From: Neurospora crassa OR74A
Taxonomy: Eukaryota; Ascomycota; Sordariomycetes; Sordariales; Sordariaceae
Direction of reading: 5' to 3'
DNA length: 64,000 nt
NCBI RefSeq assembly: GCF_000182925.2
Contig: NC_026505.1
Span: 3,782,001 to 3,846,000, forward strand
Shown: piece after piece, positions 58,967 through 64,000 of the stretch
Position numbering within the stretch: position 1 is the first letter of the stretch
Layout of the letters: each line of letters opens with the position of its first letter
Position numbers and translations under genes: made by a program
The notes under the pieces: generated by a model
What the model saw: the letters and a program-made list of their open reading frames with translations, nothing else
The model's database searches: none
What the model was told of the DNA's origin: nothing

Positions 58967-59782
58967 TTAGACAGCCGCCGCGACGGTAGCAGGCTCCTCG
59001 GGATCGCAGTCTGTGGGTAAATGCAAATACACAAAGGTCAGCGACATACTCGCACAATCCAGTTTCAAGATTCCACACCATTCAGAAGAACCCAAGCGCT
59101 GCCTTGCATCGGCTGGGAAGACTCACCCGCAAAGATGTGATCACCTCTCGTCCACAGCTTCAACTTCTCTCTCTTGAACTCCTCCAGATCCCACTCCTTC
59201 TGCTCCAAGTGCTGCGTCGGCAGGAAGACATATACCTGCGCGTCCTTCTCCTCGCCTTCCATGTTACCCTCACCTGTCACATCGCCAACCTTCTTGAGCA
59301 CCTTCACCTTGACCGTCCTACGTTCGTACTCGGCGCCCTCAAAGATGTCCAGTTTGTCCAGGTTCGCTTTGGTCAGCCCCTCGGCAAGCATACCGAACAC
59401 GCTATGTCCCGCGTCTTCCGTGATTCCTGGGTAGTCGGCGGACTTGACACGACGGCGGCAGTAGCCATGGAGGATGGCGGGAGTGAACACGTGCTGACGA
59501 GCGACTACGTCTGGGACGATTTTCAGGTTGTAGCAAACCGTGAAGAAAACTTCCGGGACCATGAGGGTGCCTTTTCGTGCTGTATCAGCAGTTTCGTTCC
59601 AGATAAGTTTCCGGCGGGTTTGGCTTGCGCCTACCTCCGCCGAACACAGAGATAAGGGAGAACAACCGGAATGAGTCACGATGAGGCCATATCCAGGAAG
59701 GCACGACCTCTAACTTACCGTAGAAGAAGGCGCGATGCACCGGATCATCGCTCTGAGCGGATGGCTGTTCTGGGTTTGCCAT
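58967..59782 (-). CDS. AIG2 / gamma-glutamylcyclotransferase-like protein
   Basis: Small cyclotransferase-fold protein. Exons 59782-59719, 59570-59127 and 59010-58967 (introns of 148 and 116 nt) give 183 residues. Splicing of exon 1 to exon 2 restores the family hallmark FFYGTLMVPEVF at residues 19-30, which forms the substrate-binding loop. Other AIG2/GGCT marks are the segment ending YPGITED, GMLAEGLT, and LDKLDIFEGAEYERRTVKVKV, which holds the conserved acidic residue. The last exon adds the tail DCDPEEPATVAAAV. The start MANPEQPSAQ is preferred over an ATG 39 nt upstream because it is closer to the domain. The two introns are the longest in the window. Substrate (gamma-glutamyl amine or peptide) cannot be told from sequence. 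Confidence 0.9.
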
Positions 59783-60378
59783 GTCTCGAGATTCCGTTGC
59801 TTGCTGCCTGTGATGCAGCATGAGTGAAGCCGAGGAGTGTTAGCAGTGCACAAGTTGAAGAAGTCATCAGAATGTAGCGTCGGGTGATATCAATAAATGA
59901 CTCGGACTGATGGTACATAGGGCTGAGGTTTGCCCCTCCTTGAACGCTACGCTGGGATGCTACAGGTACACAGCGCTGTGGAGATAACAATCATACTGTA
60001 GCGTACAAAAAGGCGTCATTTCAGCACCCGGTCTTACCTGCTGCATTACATGAACATATCTCTCCTAATATGGTAATCTGGAGGATTCCAAGCTGTCGAA
60101 AGTTGAGTGATATTATTATCAGTCCTCTGCTTGACTTGTACGGTTCATCTTGAGAACACGATCACAGTTGCTGGTACCGGATATCTTGAGTAGTAAGTAC
60201 CTCTAGAGGCAGTCTTGCCTATCTCTAATCTTTCATTCACCAACGCAGGTGCATCACGTTGAGGTGGAGAATGGAGTGTATAAGGAACTCTTCAAGCACG
60301 GAATTTTGGGCATAATTCCACTCGCAAGACTTGAATTCGACGAGTGCAAGTCAATCGCTTATTGGACATATCCACCCT
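59783..60378. other. Intergenic region between GGCT-like and DUF3433 genes
   Basis: About 600 bp: promoter of the GGCT-like gene and 3' flank of the DUF3433 gene. GTACCTCTAGAGG occurs at about 60198. Nothing else recognised. Confidence 0.5.
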
Positions 60379-63300
60379 TTACTCCTCCCCCTTCCCCCGA
60401 AACCACGACTTCGCTGTCGTTCGACGCCTCAACACCGTTCCATCAATTGGTGTGACAAAGGGGTCCATTTCAATACCGACATGGATGTTTCCATCCACGC
60501 CGAGATATTTTCCGAACGAGAATGTCGGCTTGAAGGGTGCCTTCTGGTGCCAGCTCTCCTGGTCGCTTGTTGCACTGTCTCCATACTCTCTTACTGCTCG
60601 ACTAGCTGCAGTGTAGGCAAGCATGGAGCCCAGCGTTGATGGCAAGCGAGGAAGGTACGCAGCGCTTTGCGTTAGATAAGCCCATATCAAGACGGCTGCG
60701 GTCAAACAGAGAATGATAACGCTCATTAGATACGCTTTGTTGTCCAAGAAAATGCGTGTTTCGGTGACGATAATGGTACCGTTGATACTTTGTAGTGTGG
60801 ATGGTTCCTGGAACATGTCCAGGTTTTTTCCGACCAGGATTGCAAACAGCCTCTGATACAGATCCTGCACGACTGGAATCATGTCCTCCGCCTTTGGAAT
60901 ATCCAGACTCGGGTCTACCAAATCGGTGCTGTTCAGTTTGAATCTCATGAGATAATTCCACCAGTCGGCAACCATGGTCGCATTGTGCCAGGCGTAATCA
61001 TTCATCGGCCTTCCATTGTAGTTAACGAGCTTGTTGGCTTGCCTGACAATGGTTTGAGACATGTTCAGGGACATGAACTGTGTCATGTCATCGAATTCTC
61101 CGCTCCTTGAATACGCCAAAATATGTCCGGACTGATCAAAGTCAACGTCAAACATGGCCGTACGCATCACTGCTTGGCATTGTAAGAAAGTTGACCGAAG
61201 TGACTCTGTTTGATTCTTCGAGTCGACGCGAAGCCAGCCAACAATGAATCTGTCCTCGCACATGCTATTTTCGTAGGGTATGTTGCCATAAGTGTACCCG
61301 TACGATTTACTGAGCGGTGTGACAACTTCTCGGGCCGATATTCCTGTTGCGTTCGAGCCCCATAGTAAAGAAGTTGGGAAGCAAGTCTGCCAAGTCCCAT
61401 TATCATGGCGGAAGTTGAAAGTAGCGCCAGGGCTTCCTGATTGCGGCACACCTCGCAACAGTTCTGTAATATTGGCAACCGCTTGGGGTGCTGTGAGTGA
61501 CGTGGAAATAGGTTCACACTTTGCCTCCGTTCCAAATCCCCTCAAATTGGCGCGGAAGAGGTCGGCTGAACCTGACCTCTCCTGGATGATTTCGTTGACC
61601 GGCAGGAAAGTATACTGAGTCGTAACCCACGGCGGTAGGGTAGTGTTGCCAGAAATGTTGGTGTATGCGGCATAAAAGTGGTCTTGATATGGCTTGCCAG
61701 CAAGATACAACTCATTTAGCATGGTATCGCGGCTAAGTGAGGGCACCCTAGCTGCATGAAAAGTCACCGGATACTGGATCTGAACAGGCAACTCGTTGAA
61801 AGTGCCTCCGAGCGCAACCGTGAGGAGGTTGACTAAAAGAGACATTATGCATAGAGCTGTGAGCAGGAAGTCTCTCGATCTTAAGGAGCGCCATAGGATA
61901 AGCTGAGGTGGTAGCGACGTATACTTGGTCTCCAAAGTCTTCTCTGGATTGCAATTTCCCTTACGCAGAGTGTTGAATGGCTGCAAGATGCAGAATAATC
62001 TGGTCATGAGGACGAGGAAAGGCTCCAGCAATGTTGTGAAGATGGTCGGGATGTAGTTTTCCAGCAACTGCAAAACTTCGAAGTTCTCGCTTGGCCGGGG
62101 AAGTCCTGATAAACATATTAGCTATTATTCGCACAGCTTCAGCCATTCACTCTCAGAATGGAGAGCTTACCTTGCAAATGTTCCTCCTGCTTCTTGAAGT
62201 ATATAAGAATACCAACTCCCGTCAAAAGTATGCAAACAAGTAAGCATCCTGTCAAGGGGCTCAGCTCTTTGGGTCGTGTAGGGTGATACTCAGTCTCCTT
62301 CCTGCGACTATCAGTTCTGATATCGACACGAGAACTGGACTCCATCTCCAGAATATTATTGCCTGTAACTCCTTTCTCGATGAAAAATCGTTCTCCGGCA
62401 AGACTCAGCTGAAGGGAAGCAGCGTCGGCACAGTCCTCCAGTGCCAGTCGATTAAGCACGACTCGACTATGTTGTACGGACTTCAAGGCAAAACCAAGCG
62501 TAGCAGGATCCGCGGTGAGCTTGCTTACTGCCTTCGTGGAAGTATACAGCGTAGCAGCCATAAGAATGGCCAGCAAAAGAAGAAGCCCTTCAAGGATAGC
62601 AGAGATTGTTCTGCTGACCACAACTCCGTTCAGAGTATAATGAGATTCTCCCGTCTTGTACTCAGTGCCCCTTGTCTCAGAAGCCAGCCGAGAGATGGCA
62701 GCGGAGAAAATGGTCTTATAGGCCGCTGTGAATACTCGTTCAAGCGTTGTGACATTGTAGAAATCCGACGCGGGATCGTCTGAAAGCCCAAGCGCAATAT
62801 TGACCATAGGTACTACCGGTCTGGCAACATCCTTCTCGGCAAGGCTACCCCATGGCTCGAATGTGTTTGCCGCTGGGTAGTCACGTGTAGGAGTAGGTGG
62901 AGGCATCCCCACACCGACGAGATATTCGAGTGCGGTTGAGTTGAATTCATCCTTCCCAAGTGGCTGTTTCTGTCCCATGGAAACAATAGAGTTGTTTAGC
63001 GGACGGCCAGATTCGGCTGAAATTGTGACGGAAACAGGTTGTTTAAAATATGAAGTCTCGCAGAATATGGCTGTGACATTCGATTCTTCGAGATTGCCAA
63101 TTTCGCTCACGGCCAGATGAGCATAGACAGCGAGAAATTGGTTTGAAAACTTTCTGGTACAGTTTGGGCTTTCGAGATAGTAATCGAGAATTGCGTTACC
63201 GTCCCAACCCATGTAAAGGACTTCAGAAGACTCGTTCTTGTGTTCTTGTGGTGCTAGGAAAAGCCCAACATCCACAGTACATCCCTGACCGTTGTCAAAC

Positions 63301-64000
63301 TTGTAGCTCCTACTAACTGGGAGCTCAGTCATGATAGGCTCCCAGCAGTTTAGTTCCGTAGTGAGCATATTCGTTACAGCGGTCAGGTTCTCGCCGGGAT
63401 GGTTTTCTGAAGCTGAGTCCGCGCGATAGAACGGCATGAGCGCATAGTCGGCGGTCGTGAATGATGGATGGGTTTGTTCGAGCCACGCTATTCCATAGGC
63501 TGTGTACAAAACTGCCGTGTCCATCATCAATGCCTGATCCTGGGGTGATGGAAGAGACGAATGAGCCACCATTGTAATATTAGTAGAGAATGAGACCGAC
63601 TTCACGCCCATAATTGCACTTTGAAGTGGCGTAATTGCCCAAAAGAGTAGCATGGATGTAATGCCAGAGAAAAAGACGGGCCAGTGTCTGTTAGTCCGCG
63701 GTTAGCATTGATAGATTTTACGCAGACCGTGGTAAACTTGCCCTTTTTTCCAAGCTGAGAATGGTATGAACGCGAGGAAAGTGCTTGGATAATCCAAGAG
63801 AAGTGAGGAACTGGCTTCAGCACCCTCTGGGCGGGAAAGCTCCAGCCATGGTTGTATCCGTCGAATGTCCAGATCAATCCAAGACCAAAGCAAGCTGTAC
63901 AGAACGGATATGACCGTAGGTGCATAGAGATATCCAAAAGTCACAATCCCTGGAAGACAATCGGAACACTCGGATAGGGACAGTCCGCCTTGCTTCTGGC
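60379..64000 (-). CDS. DUF3433 multi-pass membrane protein (5' end outside window)
   Basis: Fungus-specific surface membrane protein of unknown function. Visible exons are 64000-63742, 63687-62171 and 62105-60379, about 1167 residues to the stop. The first DUF3433 repeat contains SLLWSWIDLDIRRIQPWLEL, SRPEGAEASSSLLLDYP and, after the first intron, HWPVFFSGITSMLLFW. The second repeat begins LPRPSENFEVLQLLENYIP and holds ILWRSLRSRDFLLTALCIM. Between them is a long extracellular-type domain rich in N-x-S/T sites and paired Cys, and further membrane helices (LEGLLLLLAILMAATLY, LTGCLLVCILLTGVGILIYF, SVIILCLTAAVLIWAYL). The first intron (54 nt) uses a GC donor (GCAAGT) with branch GCTAAC or CTAAC and ACAG; the second (65 nt) is GTAAGC to TCAG. 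The frame is open to the window edge, so the true N-terminus is not seen. Confidence 0.92.

Overview
The window is nuclear DNA of a filamentous ascomycete, most likely a Sordariomycete. The main reasons are the many 48-104 nt introns (GTRNGT donor, CTRAC/CTGAC branch, YAG acceptor), the mixed-base coding sequence, an intronless tRNA-Asn, and fungus-specific families (DUF3433, AA11-X278 LPMO, a Pezizomycotina-type extra DNA ligase). TACCTACC/TAGGTAGG strings in promoters fit the Neurospora-Sordaria group, but the species cannot be fixed from the sequence. No virus, LTR element, DNA transposon, CRISPR array or rRNA was recognised.

Layout. 1-2797 (-): 5' part of a DNA ligase running off the left edge. 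3433-3880 (+): a small DUF1115/RWDD2-type protein. 5202-9032 (+): Ulp2-type SUMO protease, convergent with 9843-11732 (-) RRP9. 12493-13320 (+): proteasome beta4 (PRE1), divergent from RRP9. 16335-18475 (+): DED1 RNA helicase, with a long ATG-free leader, convergent with 20002-21897 (-) ORC2. 22296-23074 (+): GEP4 phosphatase, divergent from ORC2. 25060-26632 (+): an unrecognised fungal protein with a Q/N/Y-rich repeat tail. 28482-29543 (+): CutC-like protein. 29898-29970 (-): tRNA-Asn(GUU). 30978-33231 (+): secreted alkaline phosphatase. 34823-36852 (+): APC6/Cut9. 37231-39724 (-): acetoacetyl-CoA synthetase. 40995-52820 (-): TRA1, the giant SAGA/NuA4 subunit. 54358-55599 (-): AA11 chitin LPMO with an X278 module. 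58967-59782 (-): AIG2/GGCT-like protein. 60379-64000 (-): DUF3433 membrane protein running off the right edge.

The genes are mostly single-copy housekeeping functions: replication (ORC2), DNA joining, ribosome biogenesis (RRP9), translation initiation (DED1), protein turnover (PRE1, APC6, ULP2), transcription co-activation (TRA1) and lipid or CoA metabolism (GEP4, AACS). A few secreted or surface proteins lie among them. They do not form a gene cluster or a shared pathway, and I see no novel defence or mobile system.

The most unusual observations are about gene structure. PRE1 has its start codon split by an intron. TRA1 (two introns) and the CutC gene (one) contain stop-free introns whose length is a multiple of three. 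The DUF3433 gene has a GC-AG intron. A possible uORF stop overlaps the alkaline phosphatase start codon. The ORC2 N-terminus combines AT-hooks with a cluster of CDK sites. All exon boundaries were placed by eye from splice signals, reading frame and protein-family knowledge.
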